DNA from: Cocos nucifera
Lineage: Eukaryota; Streptophyta; Magnoliopsida; Arecales; Arecaceae
Length of the DNA: 64,000 nucleotides
Assembly: GCA_006176705.1 (NCBI GenBank)
Contig: QRFJ01000784.1
Span: 248,001-312,000 of the forward strand
Direction: 5' to 3'
The position numbers were made by a program, and so were the translations under genes. The notes under the pieces were generated by a model. It was not told the origin of the DNA and searched no databases. It worked only from the letters and a program-made list of their open reading frames with translations. This document shows positions 33,725 to 45,239 of this stretch, piece by piece. Numbering within the stretch: position 1 is the stretch's first letter; every line of letters starts with the position of its first letter.

Positions 33725-36020
33725 TGAAGGGAAATCCTGATTTTCCGATCCAGGTTCGTTTAGATCTGATCAGATCAAGAGATATATTTCAAAATTTTTT
33801 TCTTTGATCTATATCAGATCTGGAATGTTTCAGATCTGATTCTTATTATTTTAATAAAAAAAATAAATAAGGATAAATTAAATCAAATTTAATTTACCTA
33901 ATTTGGATAATCCTATTACCCTGTTGATGATCCTGTATGCAGCGGAAGGTTCTGGATCTAGCCACGCAAGCACCTGGCCTCTACCGGTATCCACTCGGGC
34001 TGGATCTGGAGATCCTCTTCTTCTCTATCATGTCTCCAAAAATTAGATCTGGATCTGATCTGGAGGATCTTCAAAACTTTTTTTGAAGATCAGTAGTCGT
34101 CCTTTGCTGCAGCGCAGTCTTCTTGCTTTTGATCGCCTTTCTTTGATCTGGATCGCACCAACCAAAGTCCAAAACTCTTTTGGACGTGGAGAGGAGAAGG
34201 AGAAGGAGGTTTGGCATGGAGGAAGAGGGGAGAGGCAGCCTTGGGCATGGGGAATTATGATTCTCAATCATATCATGTTTCTTTTTCAATCTGAGTTGGG
34301 CACATGGTCTTATTTATAGACTAACTGTGATCCAACTCCTCTTCTTCAACCAATCACAACCCTTTGTGCAGTTGTGCAATCAGATCTAAATCTGATTGGT
34401 GGGAATAGAGTCCCCTAGATTCCTCCTTAGAGGGTGCCTAAGACCAGTCAAACTGGATTCTTAGAAGAACTCTAATTGAAATCCAAAAGGGAGGTGGAGT
34501 CCTTGTCCAACAAGGACTCCTAGGTGCCTCCAACTTGGGCGCACGCCTAGGGTGGCATGCGCCCTTCTCCTTGCCAGGTTCTAGTAGGGGGACAGGCCCC
34601 CACCAGCTCTCCAATAGGTACATGACATGTGGTCAAAAGTTAAAGTGTCAATGGTCAATGTTTGACCAGTCAAAGGTAGACTTTTGACCAAAGTCAAAGA
34701 ACAAGAAATGGCAGGTGACCAAAAATGATAGGTAATGTCTTACAAAATAAGACAACCTTTTCTGACTTGGACAACCTCCAGTCAGACCATATGAAGGCCT
34801 CTGATTGAGCACAAACTCCTTTGGCTCAGACAGGACAACTTATTTATGATAGAAAAAGAAGAACGTTAGGTTCAATCGAGTGCTAGCATGATTTTCTTGA
34901 ACCTAATTGAATCTCATTCAGATCAATTGAACTAGATAAGTTCAATTGATGATCACCAGATTCAAATCCTTATTTGTGTGATCCAGTTAGGTTCAGTTCT
35001 GTATGGTAATGGGATATGTCATGATCTCCATCATCGACATCATCGAAACTCCTGTCGATGGATCAGAACTCTTCTGATTCGAACAGCTAGAATGATCGAT
35101 CATCTAAATCATTCTAATTGCTCCTAAAATCCACCAATGACATCTAGCAGTATATGGTGGCAATCCATCAGAGTTGAATGCGAACCTCTTGGTGCAGCTA
35201 CCTGTGTGATTAAGTCCTTCTATCTTGAGCCCCGATCAGATTAGGGTTATGGTAAACTCGTCAAACCCTAGTTTCTGTCATATGATGTAATCATTCAATT
35301 CGAGTCCAATATGAAAATCTAAATAGAAACTCTTTCTATTATTTCACTCTGCCATGGCCATGGGCTTTCTGGACTTGATTCTCATGATTATCATAGGGCT
35401 GCTCCTCTACCACCGAGGTAGATAGATTCCATCTTGATGCCATCCAGTTCCTACAATGAACATGCTATAGCCAACATACACCTCAGGGTTTCATATGGCT
35501 AGAGACCGAGTAATGGTGTAGTCAAACTATAACACCCTCAAGGTGAACTGCCGATGCACCTCAGGTCAAAGAACCAGACACACTACTGCAGCATCGAGTC
35601 AGTCATTGACGAGAAGGTAGACTCCCTAATGACTACTCGAGGTGGTCACGCTCAGTGCCCTCATTCTCTAACGAGTACCTGTACTCTCACTTGGTGTCTT
35701 CACACCGTAGACTCAAGACTCATCTACTAAAGAGAAGCGATTGTACACCAACCTTCCGGATCAATCACCATCCTCGTGATGATCCTTATGGTCGGGAGCA
35801 ATTTATGAGTTAATAATGATTATTCATGTCTTAAATTTTCAACTCTTGAAAATATGAATTATCATTACCATTAACTCAAAGGATGTATCACAGACACTAA
35901 ATACACATATGTGATAGAAATTAACCCATTTATTAATTTTAGTCAAAATTATAATTTTGTCCCTAGAAGGGTATTACAAGTGTCAGCCAATTCTGGCTTC
36001 TAGGGCACATATATCTAGCA
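33725..36020 (-). repeat. 3' LTR of Copia A
   Basis: On the plus strand it starts TGAAGGGAAATCC and ends ATATCTAGCA. Minus-strand TATAAATA at 34311-34318. A W-box cluster lies at 34631-34700 in U3. Small open frames around 34043-34319 recur in the other LTR simply because the LTRs are duplicates. Confidence 0.93.
34631..34700 (-). promoter_or_regulatory. W-box cluster in U3 of Copia A (left LTR)
   Basis: Seven TTGAC cores (GTCAA or TTGAC on the plus strand) lie in about 70 bp, roughly 320-390 bp upstream of the minus-strand TATAAATA. TTGAC is the core bound by plant WRKY factors, so stress- or defence-driven expression is possible; inferred. Confidence 0.5.
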
Positions 36021-36036
36021 ATCTCCCACTTGACCT
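36021..36036 (-). promoter_or_regulatory. Polypurine tract of Copia A
   Basis: The plus strand reads ATCTCCCACTTGACCT next to the 3' LTR; on the coding strand it is AGGTCAAGTGGGAGAT. Confidence 0.75.
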
Positions 36037-36043
36037 AAAGCCA

Positions 36044-37441
36044 ATTGGCTACAAGTCTAAGTCCCATCTTCTCAAGGTGGGCTTCGAACTTCTGTTGGCC
36101 CAACGGCTTTGTAAGTGGGTCTGCCATATTATTTATGGAGTCGACTCTCTTGACCTCGATGTAACCCTTTTCGAGATAATCGTGGATGAGGTGGTATCAC
36201 TGTTTGCTTAGAACTCTTCCAGCTGATAGCACCACCATTGCACACAAACAGACTCCCAGATGTCGACTTTCGATCATCTATATCAGACATGAAGTCCGAG
36301 TCTGTGTATCCTTGAACTTGGAGTTCTCCATTATCAAAGACCAACATTATATCCTTAGTTCTTCTCAAGTACTTAAGGATACATTTCACAGAAGTCCAGT
36401 GTTCTTCACCTGGATTTGACTGATATCTGCTTGTGACACTCACAGCATGGGCTATATCAGGTCGTGTACATAGCATGGCATACATGAGGCTCCCTATTGC
36501 AGAAGCATAAGGGATCTTGCTCATGCGTTCTATTTCCTCAGGTGTGCTGGGGCACATCTTCTTGGAAAGATGAATACCATGTCTGAAGGGTATTAATCCC
36601 CTCTTAGAGTTTTCCATACTAAACCTCTTTAGTACTTCCTCTATGTACATCTTCTGTGAAAGTCCTAGCATCCTATTCAGTCTATCCCTATAGACCTTAA
36701 TTCCTAGAATAAAGGATGCTTCACCTAGGTCTTTCATGGAGAATTCCTGGACAACCACATTTTGACTGTCGTCAACATGGGAAATATCATTCCCAATAAG
36801 GAGGATGTCATCCACGTACAATACGAGGAAGACAACAGCGCTCCCACTGACCTTTTGAAAACACATGGTTCCTCTTCATTTTTGATGAAACCAAACTTTT
36901 TGATCACATCATTGAAATGAGTGTTCCAGCTCCGAGATGCTTGCTTAAGTCCATATATGGACCTTTGCAGCTTGCAAACCTTGTGATCAGTATCACTGGA
37001 TGTGAAACCTAGCGGCTGTTCCATATAGATATCTTCCTCAAGATATCCATTTAGGAATGCCGTTTTCACGTCCATTTGCCATATTTCATAATCGAAATAG
37101 GCTGCAACACAAGCAATGTGCGGATGGATTTTAGCATAGCCTACTGGGGAAAAGGTATCCTGATAGTCAATGCCTTCGCGTTGACTATAACCTTTTGCCA
37201 CTAGTCTAGCCTTGAATGTCTCCACATTCCCATCTGCACCAATCTTTCTCTTGAAGATCCATTTACACCCAATAGGTACTATACCTTCTGGTGGATCTAC
37301 CAAGGTCCAGACTTGGTTTGAGTGCATCGAGTCAATTTCTGACTGCATTGCCTCTAGCCATTTCTCGGAGTCGATATCTGATATCGCCTCATTGTAGGTT
37401 TTGGGATCATCACCATGAGCACCATTACCTACGAGGAACAT
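36044..37441 (-). pseudogene. Copia A reverse transcriptase and RNase H
   Basis: The upstream open part (36734-37441) has WLEAMQSEIDSM, WTLVDPPEG, KWIFKRK, FKARLVAKGYSQREGIDY and QMDVKTAFLNG. The downstream open part (36129-36866) has the catalytic LYVDDILLIGND, the GEASFILGIKVYRDR block, LCTRPDIAHAV and the RNase H start YTDSDF. One frameshift lies near 36855. About 0.2 kb of RNase H, including the STMEAEY motif kept in Copia B, is deleted at 36195-36198, throwing the C-terminal tail out of frame. This enzyme copies RNA to DNA in the particle. Confidence 0.93.
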
Positions 37442-37637
37442 TTTCTCTACTTCCTCTGAAATAATACCTAAGTATCTTTCAGGGAGATGGAAAACTCTTT
37501 TCCGATCTACGAGGTGGAGGAGGTAGTGTTCTTATTGGCTCAACCTGATTTGGTTCCACTTGGTCCTTAGCTCGTTCCACTTGTGAGACTTTCTCATCAA
37601 GCTTGATCTATTTTCCAATGCCGCTATCTTGAATAAA

Positions 37638-38420
37638 CTATTTTTCAAGAAAGATGGCATGTCGACTCACAATCACATTGTGGTCTTCTGGAATGTAGAA
37701 ATAGTATCCTAATGACTCTTTAGGATATCCTATGAATCGAGCTCTGAAGGACCTAAACTCTAACTTATCCGCTTGTTGTCTTTTGACATGAGCCGGACAA
37801 CCCCAAATTCTGAGATGACTCAGACTTGGTTTCTTACCGTGCCATATCTCATACGGTGTGGTAGGAATGGTTTTAGAGGGAACCCTATTCAGTAGATAGA
37901 TTGAAGTTAACAATGAGTGTCCCCAAAGGAAATCAGGGAGGTCTGTGAAGCTCATCATGGATCGAACCATATCCAATAGAGTCCGATTTCTCCATTCTGA
38001 AACTCCATTGAGTTGAGGTGTTCCTGGTGGAGTCCATTGAGAGACTATGCCATTTTCCTTTAGATATAGTCTAGGAATTCCCGGCTAAGGTATTCACCTC
38101 CTCGATCTGATCGAAGAACCTTAATGGGATTTTTCTGTTTGTTTTTCTACTTCATGTCTGAATTCTTTGAACTTTTCAAAAGCTTCAGACTTGTGTCTCA
38201 TAAGATACACATACCCATACCTAGACAGATCATCGATAAAGGTAATGAAGTAGACAAAATTGCCTCTAGCCGGCACATCAAATGGGCCGCACACATCAGT
38301 ATGTACTAGGGCAAGGAGATCTGTGGCCCTTTCCCCATGTCCTACAAAAGGGAGTTTAGTCATTTTGCCTTGAAGACAAGATTCACAAGTTGGATATGAC
38401 TCGAAAGTCAATGGACTCAA
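37638..38420 (-). pseudogene. Copia A integrase core and C-terminal part
   Basis: The first open block (38121-38420) has CESCLQGKMTKLPF (zinc-finger end), HTDVCGPF with the first catalytic Asp, FITFIDDLSRYGYVYLM and a KFKEFRHEVE helix. A break near 38050-38120 covers the second Asp region. The second block (37638-37976) has MVRSMMSFTDLPDFLWG, LLNRVPSKTIPTTPYE and LRIWGCPAHVK. Inserts cDNA into chromosomes. It lies upstream of RT, the defining Copia order. Confidence 0.92.
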
Positions 38421-38712
38421 TAGCCCAATTTTTCTCCAATTTGTTGATCCTATCTTCTGCTATATGACCTAATCTCAGGTGCCATAGATATCTATCATTT
38501 GGACTATCCCTAGGTCGTTTGGCATTCACGTTTTGCTCGATAGTTAAAATAGGTACATCAATATGTAGTTGATAAAGATCATTAATAAGGAAACCATTTG
38601 CAATTTTATTTCTTTCATAAAGAATGTTACAATGGTCCTTAAAGAAGGTGATCACATAACCTTCTTGTGCTAAGCAAGAAACAGAAATCAAATTTCTGCT
38701 AGCTGCAGGCAT
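38383..38712 (-). pseudogene. Copia A GAG-pre-integrase domain
   Basis: An open 109-codon block with ASRNLISVSCL, YVITFFKDHC and YLWHLRLGHI, where the His residues belong to the HHCC zinc finger of integrase. It overlaps the integrase frame by a frameshift. Confidence 0.88.
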
Positions 38713-39164
38713 AAAATAACAGTCTTTTAAAACTAAGTCTAAACCAGATGGTAATCGAAAGAGGGTATGTTTCCATGGCTACTGCAGCAACTCTTGCTCC
38801 ATTACCAATACGTAGGATCATGTCTCCATCCCTCAGCCTCCTGCTATCCTCAAGACCCTGCATAGAAGTGCACAGATGAGCACTAGAACTAGAGTCAAGC
38901 ACCCAACTGGATGCAGAAGAAATCGTAAGGTTAGACTCAATAACGAGCATACCTCCAGAAGGACCTTCCTTCTTGTTCTTCAGGGTGGCCAGGTAAGTAG
39001 GGCAGTTCCGCTTCCAATGGCCATCGCTGTTGCAATGGAAACACTTTCCTTTGCCATCGATCTTTTTCTTCGGCTCTGCCTTCTTCTTCTTTGATCCTTC
39101 CACCTTTTGCTTTTTCACAGACTTCTTTTTCTTTCCAGAAGACTTTCTTTTGGAAGAAGTTCAT
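38699..39164 (-). pseudogene. Copia A nucleocapsid zinc knuckle and protease
   Basis: A Lys-rich stretch precedes a perfect CCHC knuckle, CFHCNSDGHWKRNC, that binds genomic RNA. About 45 residues later comes WVLDSSSSAHLC, the protease active site with DSGSS changed to DSSSS. The Gly-to-Ser change should disable the protease. A downstream frameshift leads into the pre-integrase block. Confidence 0.9.
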
Positions 39165-39805
39165 TCCATAGCAAGAACTGAGCCTTTAGAACCTTTCATA
39201 GAAAGCTCAGCGGTAACCAGCATATTCATTAATTCGGCCAAGAAATTCTGAAGTTTATGCATGTGGTAATTCATGATGAATTGCCCATATGCATCAGTCA
39301 AGGATTGCAGAATAATATCGTTCTGCAGGTCCAAGTCTAACTTCACACCGAGCTTCTCAAGCTCTTCCATGTCCTTGATCATTGTCAGACAGTGATCTTA
39401 GACTGACTGCCCATCATGCATCTTAGCCTTAAAAAGTTATTTCATGACTTGATATTTGACTGCGCGACTTTGTTCACCAAACATCTCCTACAGGTGAGCC
39501 AACATTTGGCGTGCAGTCCCGATATCCTCATGTTGGCGCTGGTGCTCATCAGACATCGAGCCCAACATGTAATATCTGTTCTTATTATGTTCATCTATCC
39601 ATTTCTCCAGAGACGCTCTCTGTTCAATAGATGGATGGGTTGGTAAGGTGGGAGGGTCCTGGTCCAGTACATGGGTTAACTTTTTAGAACCCAAAATAAT
39701 TTTGTAGTTCCTGAGCCAATCTTTATAATTGGGTCCGGTCAGTCTATGTGTGTCTAGGATACGTGCCAATGGGTTGGACGCAGATATTTTTCTGTAGAGA
39801 GTCAA
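39161..39805 (-). pseudogene. Copia A gag capsid region
   Basis: Two open blocks. 39488-39805 has ILDTHRLTGPNYKDWLRNYKIIL (first Trp-containing gag block) and a HVLDQDPP segment. 39161-39382 has MEELEKLGVKLDLDLQNDIILQSL and a YHMHKLQN stretch, the UBN2-type C-terminal half. A frameshift or stop separates them near 39385-39485. No ATG is obvious at the left of the first block, so the true start is uncertain. Confidence 0.85.
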
Positions 39806-39935
39806 AGATTCTAGTTAGATATTGTAATTTTGACTTGACCAATTTGTTTAGGGATTTTATTTTTTTAAACAAATTAGCTTCCACTATTTTCTCGGATCCC
39901 TACACTCCCTCTGTAGAGATGCGAAAATCTCCATG

Positions 39936-41640
39936 ATTAATGATTTCTAGTGGGTGGTGCGGTCTCACCAACTGACTCATCACCTCACCTAACAGTTATT
40001 GGTGATGGGTTAGCCAATGAGTGAACAACTCTTGTTCAATGATTCTCTAATCATGGTGCACCCAAACTTGATCTCTAATTCATGAATCTCACCGTATCCG
40101 GAATATTGATCCACTTCTTAGTTAAGTCAGACCCACCATTTGCATAGACTGGGTTCCTAATTGAGTCTCTCACCATATCCAAAATATTGAGCCCAACTCA
40201 TCCTCCAGCCCATAGCATCCAATGTCTAATAGACATGGTTGTGTCTTTCCGGTGCAACTAAGCCACTGTATCCAGCCGAGAACAATCAACCCTAGGAAGG
40301 GCCCGCACGTCTACAATGGTGGAAGACCTCAGACTTAATCTTTTCTTAGGGAGAATTGATTCAGGTCTCATTAAACTAGACTTGACTTAGTCATAACAAT
40401 TATGACTAACCTAGTGGCATGGGTTAGCTCGGATTATTGACCACCTCAGATCAGAACTGTGTCAACAGATATGGCCAGATAAATGAGATCGGTGGAAGGA
40501 ATATGCCATTAACTCGTACAAGAATGCATTCAGGTCGAGTAGCTTCCAATTAAAAACTAGTCGGTCGTATGTGCCAAACTTACCTTAGACACCAAATTGT
40601 TGAGTTAGAACCAATTGGGTTAGCCTACAATCCAGACTCTAACCTCTGAGCCTAATTAGGTCTTGCTTGATCATGACTCGATCTTGATCCAGACTTAATC
40701 CTATTAGGCTGGTCAATTTAAGCATTGTTGATCCCATCTAACCAACTCTTGATTCAATTTGATCAACCGCTTAGACCTAATTGAGCTACCCAAGCCCGAA
40801 CCCAGTATTATGAATATGTCTTAGATATGAAATTCTCAATTTTAGACCTAATTAATATTTTATAAACTTAATTTTTAATTAAGTAGGGTTTATAAACAAA
40901 ATATGCACAATAAATCCTAGGGTTTCAGGATCTAGGGTTTTGCAGAAAATAAGTTTTGGGTTTCTGATTAAGGACGAATGCGCAGCACCCCTACATGTCA
41001 TAAGAACACCCCATCGAATAGGAAGAGAGGGCCTTTAAACCCTTCTCCATTTTTATGATCGGATGGCCAAGAGGAACGCCTTAATCAGGAACATTCAATA
41101 CTACAAAATAGTATCAGATCTATATCATATATCTCATATACAAAGTAGATCTAATCATGGCATATTTTGCATACATCTCATGTATCAAATCATGCATGTT
41201 TTCAGATCTAAATTATCTCATAATAATCTAAAAATTAGATTTAAATTGATCTTATCAAAATAAATCCTAATCTAGACAACTATGTAGAACTATTCTACAA
41301 CTAGTCTAGACATGCATCAATCACATCTCATATGATGTTTTAAAATTAAATAATTTTATTTGCTATTTTTTAGATGTTATTATAACCATTATAATATCAG
41401 AAAATAGTAAATAAATAGATCTAAAATATGGGTTAATCAAATTAAATTGAAAACATGCAAGACTATTCTATAGAACTATTCTATTCTAGAACTAGTCATG
41501 CATATCTTCTAATCTTAGATCCTAATCATTTAATTTTAATTTTTTCTGATTTCAGATCTGATCACATCTCATGTGACATCTAAAATCAATTATTTTTTGA
41601 TTAAAATAAATTTAAAATTAGATCTAAATATTTTTAGAAC
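39936..41640 (-). other. Untranslated leader of Copia A
   Basis: About 1.7 kb between the primer site and gag. No coding similarity seen; stops are frequent in all frames. It presumably contains packaging signals, but none is recognisable. Confidence 0.5.
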
Positions 41641-41656
41641 CATGGCTCTGATACCA
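41641..41656 (-). promoter_or_regulatory. Primer-binding site of Copia A
   Basis: The plus strand reads CATGGCTCTGATACCA, the reverse complement of TGGTATCAGAGCCATG. It is a full match to the initiator tRNA-Met primer site, two bases inside the 5' LTR. Confidence 0.95.
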
Positions 41657-41658
41657 GT

Positions 41659-43953
41659 TGAAGGAAAATCCTAATTTCCCGGTCCAGGTTCGTTCAGATC
41701 TAATCAGATCAAGAGATATATTTTAAAATTTTTTTCTTTGATCTATCTCAGATCTGAAATGTTTTAGATCAGATTCTTATTATTTTAATAAATAAAATAA
41801 ATAATAATAAATTAAATCAAATTTAATTTACCTAATTTGGGTAATCCTATTATCCTGTTGATGATCCTGTATGCAGCGGAAGGTTCTGGATCTAGCCACG
41901 CAAGTGCCTGGCCTCTACCGGTATCCACTTGGATTGGATCTGGAGATCCTCTTCTTCTCTATCATATCTCCAAAAATCAGATCTGGATCTGATTTGGAGG
42001 ATCTTCAAAACTCCTTTTGAAGATCAGTAGTCGTCCTTTGCAGCAGCGCAACCTTCTTGCTTTTGATCGCCTTTCTTTGATCTGGATCGCACCAACCAAA
42101 GTCCAAAACCCTTTTGGACATGGAGAGGAGAAGGAGAAGGAGGTTTGGCATGGAGGAAGAGGGGAGAGGCAGCCTTGGGCATGGGGAATTATGATTCTCA
42201 ATCATATCATGTTTCTTTTTCAATCTGAGTTGGGCATAGGGTCTTATTTATAGACTAACTGTGATCCAACTCCTCTTCTTCCAACCAATCACAACCCTTT
42301 GTGCAGTTGTGCAATCAGATCTAAATCTGATTGGTGAGAATAGGTCCCCTAGATTCCTCCTTAGAGGGCACCTAAGACCAGTCAAACTGGATTCTTAGAA
42401 GAACTTTAATTGAAATCCAAAAGGGAGGTGGAGTCCTTATCCAACAAGGACACCTAGGCGCCTCCAACTTGGGCGCATGCCTAGGGTGGCGTGGGCCCTT
42501 CTCCTTGCCAGGTTCTGGCAGGGGGACAGGCCCCCACCAGCTCTCCAATAGGTACATGACATGTGGTCAAAAGTCAAAGTATCAATGATCAACGTTTGAC
42601 CAGTCAAAGGTAGACTTTTGACCAAAGTCAAAGAACAAGAAATGGCAGGTGACCAAAAATGGCAGGTAATGTCTTACAAAATAAGACAACCTTTTCTGAC
42701 TTGGACAACCTCCAGTCAGACCATATGAAGGCCTCTGATTAAGCACAAACTCCTTTGGCTCAGACAGGACAACTTATTTATGATAGAAAAAGAAGAACGT
42801 TAGGTTCAATCGAGTGCTAGCACGATTTCTTTGAACCTAATTGAATCTCATTCAGATCAATTGAACTAGATAAGTTCAATTGATGATCACCAGATTCAAA
42901 CCCTTATTTGTGTGACCCAGTTAGGTTCAGTTCTATATGGTAATGGGATATGTCATGATCTCCATCATCGACATCATCGAAACTTCTTTCGATGGATCAG
43001 AACTCTTCTGATTCGAATAGCTAGAATGATCGATCATCTAAATCATTCTAATTGCTCCCAAAATCCACCAGTGACACCTAGCAGTATATGGTGGCAACCC
43101 ATCAGAGCTGAATGCGAACCTCTTGGTGCAGCTACCTGTGTGATTATGTTCTTCTATCTTGAGCCCCGATCAGATTAGGGTTAAGGTAAACTCGTCAAAC
43201 CCTAGTTTCTATCATATGATGTAATCATTCGATTCGAGTCCAATGTGAAAATCTAAATAGAAACTCTTTCTATTATTTCACTCTGCCATGGCCATGGGCT
43301 TCTGGACTTGATTCTCATGATTATCATAGGGCTGCTCCTCTACCACCGAGGTAGATAGATTCCATCTTGATGCCATCCAGTTCCTACAATGAACATGCTA
43401 TAGCCAACATACACCTCAGGGTTCCATATGGCTAGGAGACTGAGTAATGGTGTAGTCAAACTATAACACCCTCAAGGTGAACTGCCGATGCACCTCAGGT
43501 CAAAGAACCAGACACACTACTGCAGCATCGAGTCAGTCATTGACGAGAAGGTAGACTCCCTAATGACTACTCGAGGTGGTCACGCTCAGTGCCCTCGTTC
43601 TCTAACGAGTACTTGTACTCTCGCTCTGGTGTCTCCACATCGTAGACTCAAGATTCATCTACTAAAGAGAAGCGATTATACACCAACTTCCGGATCAATC
43701 ACCATCCTCGTGATGATCCTATGGTTGGGAGCAATTTATGAGTTAATAATGATTATTCATGTCTTAAATTTTCAACTCTTGAAAATATGAATTATCATTA
43801 CCATTAACTCAAAGGATGTATCATAGACACTAAATATACATATGTGATAGAAAATAATCCATTTATTAATTTTAGTCAAAATTATAATTTTGTCCCTAGA
43901 AGGGTGTTACAAGTGTCAGCCAATTCTGGCTTCTAGGGTACATATATCTAACA
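41659..43953 (-). repeat. 5' LTR of Copia A
   Basis: It starts TGAAGGAAAATCC and ends ATATCTAACA. Aligns end to end with 33725-36020. Minus-strand TATAAATA at about 42244-42251 and a six-core W-box cluster at 42565-42632. Confidence 0.93.
42565..42632 (-). promoter_or_regulatory. W-box cluster in U3 of Copia A (right LTR)
   Basis: Six TTGAC cores in about 68 bp at the position matching the left LTR. Copia B keeps at least three at 60042-60073. Confidence 0.5.
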
Positions 43954-43958
43954 GAAAT
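43954..43958. repeat. Target-site duplication of Copia A, right copy (GAAAT)
   Basis: Identical to 33720-33724. Confidence 0.93.
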
Positions 43959-44204
43959 AACCCGTGAGATGGCTGTTGAATGGGAGAAAGTGGGTCTCAA
44001 AGATGAAGAAGCTGCAGGAGGAGGAGACGACATTGCAGACAGTGTTGATGAAGCGGTTGGAGAGGGAGGAGGTGATCTTTGCTTGGCACGATGCTTGGAA
44101 CGCCGTTCATGGATAGGGGATGGAGAATGGGACACCCTAGGGCACGGAGAACCCGTACGAGGTCTCATTTTCCATAGTGCGATCCGCTTCACATGCGGTG
44201 CCAT
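43959..44204 (-). pseudogene. GO-2 accessory ORF, N-terminal part
   Basis: ATG at 44204 (MAPHVKRIALWK) opens a disordered Arg/Ser/Pro/Ala-rich N-terminus that stays open to the Copia A insertion. Across the insertion it reads in frame into 33724 and the Transposase_32-like core. The region is GC-richer than the rest of GO-2, consistent with a captured gene. Confidence 0.68.
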
Positions 44205-45239
44205 CTTCCAAAACACGAGAAGGATAGAATGGGGAAGGATTTTTGAAGGTTAGATGGGATAGAGAGGGGGTTCGGAGAGTCCTATTCGATGGTGTGAGCG
44301 AAAATTGAAATAGGACAGGGATGGTTCAGTTTTTCTTTAAAAAAAATTTCAAGAAAAGGGTCGACATCTTACTCAAAAAGTGTCGACACCTTGGAAAGTG
44401 TCAACACTAGTGAAACCAAGTGTTGATGCCTTCCAGAACTATTCTGAAAGAAAATTTTCAGCATAAGTATCGATACCTTCAGGGCTTATTGTCGACACCT
44501 TGATACAGAATAATTTAGAGAAAATCCAAATCAGGGAAATTTTAATCGAATTGTGATCAAAAGGATATTCAATCAATTTTGGAGATCAAAAATGATATTA
44601 AGTTTAAGATTCAAAGATATGACTAAAAGAGATGTAGAAATCAATTTATTTAGGAGTATTGAAAAAGAAGGGGAAATCTAGATATAGGCTCTATATGATG
44701 TGTTTCAACTAAGGGAGTTTTGAATCCTTAGGAAACTAACATGTAATGCATCATCTAGCATAAGGATTTCATGAAAAGATACTTTATCTTTAATCAATTA
44801 TTTTAAGCAAATTTTTTAGCAAATTTGATAGTTTAGCATTTTATGAGGGGAATGTCAAACTTAGATTTTTTTTTTTTTTGGTTAGTTTAGCTATTAAAAT
44901 ATTTAAACCAATTTAGCATCTCTTAGTTCAAATTTATCAAATATAGAATTGATGTGGGAAGACTTAAAGTATCATGTTGAAATTCAAGATAAAGCCATTT
45001 CAACCATAGCATGATATACAGAGAAGAGCATATAAATCAAAACATTGAATCATTGCAAGCATTAAAATTAATTATACTTATCAAAATATATAAGGAATCA
45101 TCATATGCATACATATTAATAAGTTGTTAAACACATTCAACAAATAATTATTGATGGTGTGATAAAAAAAATTAGATTATACCAGCAATCACCATCCATC
45201 ATCTATCACTTCCAAGGCATCCAAGCAAGTAAATTTCTC
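44205..45239. other. GO-2 spacer between gag and accessory ORF
   Basis: No gene seen. It contains a cluster of TGTCGACACCTT-like motifs at 44355-44510, like those in the LTRs, and the single-copy counterpart (about 44673) of the 55-bp duplication in GO-1. Confidence 0.55.
44355..44510. promoter_or_regulatory. Internal GTCGACACC motif cluster of GO-2
   Basis: GGGTCGACATC, GTGTCGACACC, GTGTCAACAC, GTGTTGATGCC, GTATCGATACC and TTGTCGACACC occur within 155 bp, 20-60 bp apart. It lies just upstream of the accessory ORF's ATG on the minus strand, where a promoter would be. Role inferred. Confidence 0.45.

Larger units (their letters stand above)
33725..43953 (-). mobile_element. Nearly intact Copia retrotransposon, Copia A
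   Basis: A 10.2-kb element with 2296- and 2295-bp LTRs, a perfect GAAAT duplication, a perfect tRNA-Met primer site, and gag-PR-IN-RT-RNaseH on the minus strand in Copia order. In two short windows the LTRs differ by 2-4 bases in 60, so it is younger than its hosts. A frameshift near 36855, other breaks and an RNase H deletion make it defective. Confidence 0.93.

Noticed and set aside
34043..34319. Small ORFs conserved between the two Copia A LTRs (also 41977-42253)
   Set aside because: The LTRs are recent duplicates, so any frame is shared. The frames overlap on both strands and show no family.
41641..41656. tRNA-Met-like sequence as a tRNA gene
   Set aside because: Only the 3'-end complement is present, at the LTR border; it is a primer site. 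The same holds for 24086, 27823, 46959 and 49449.
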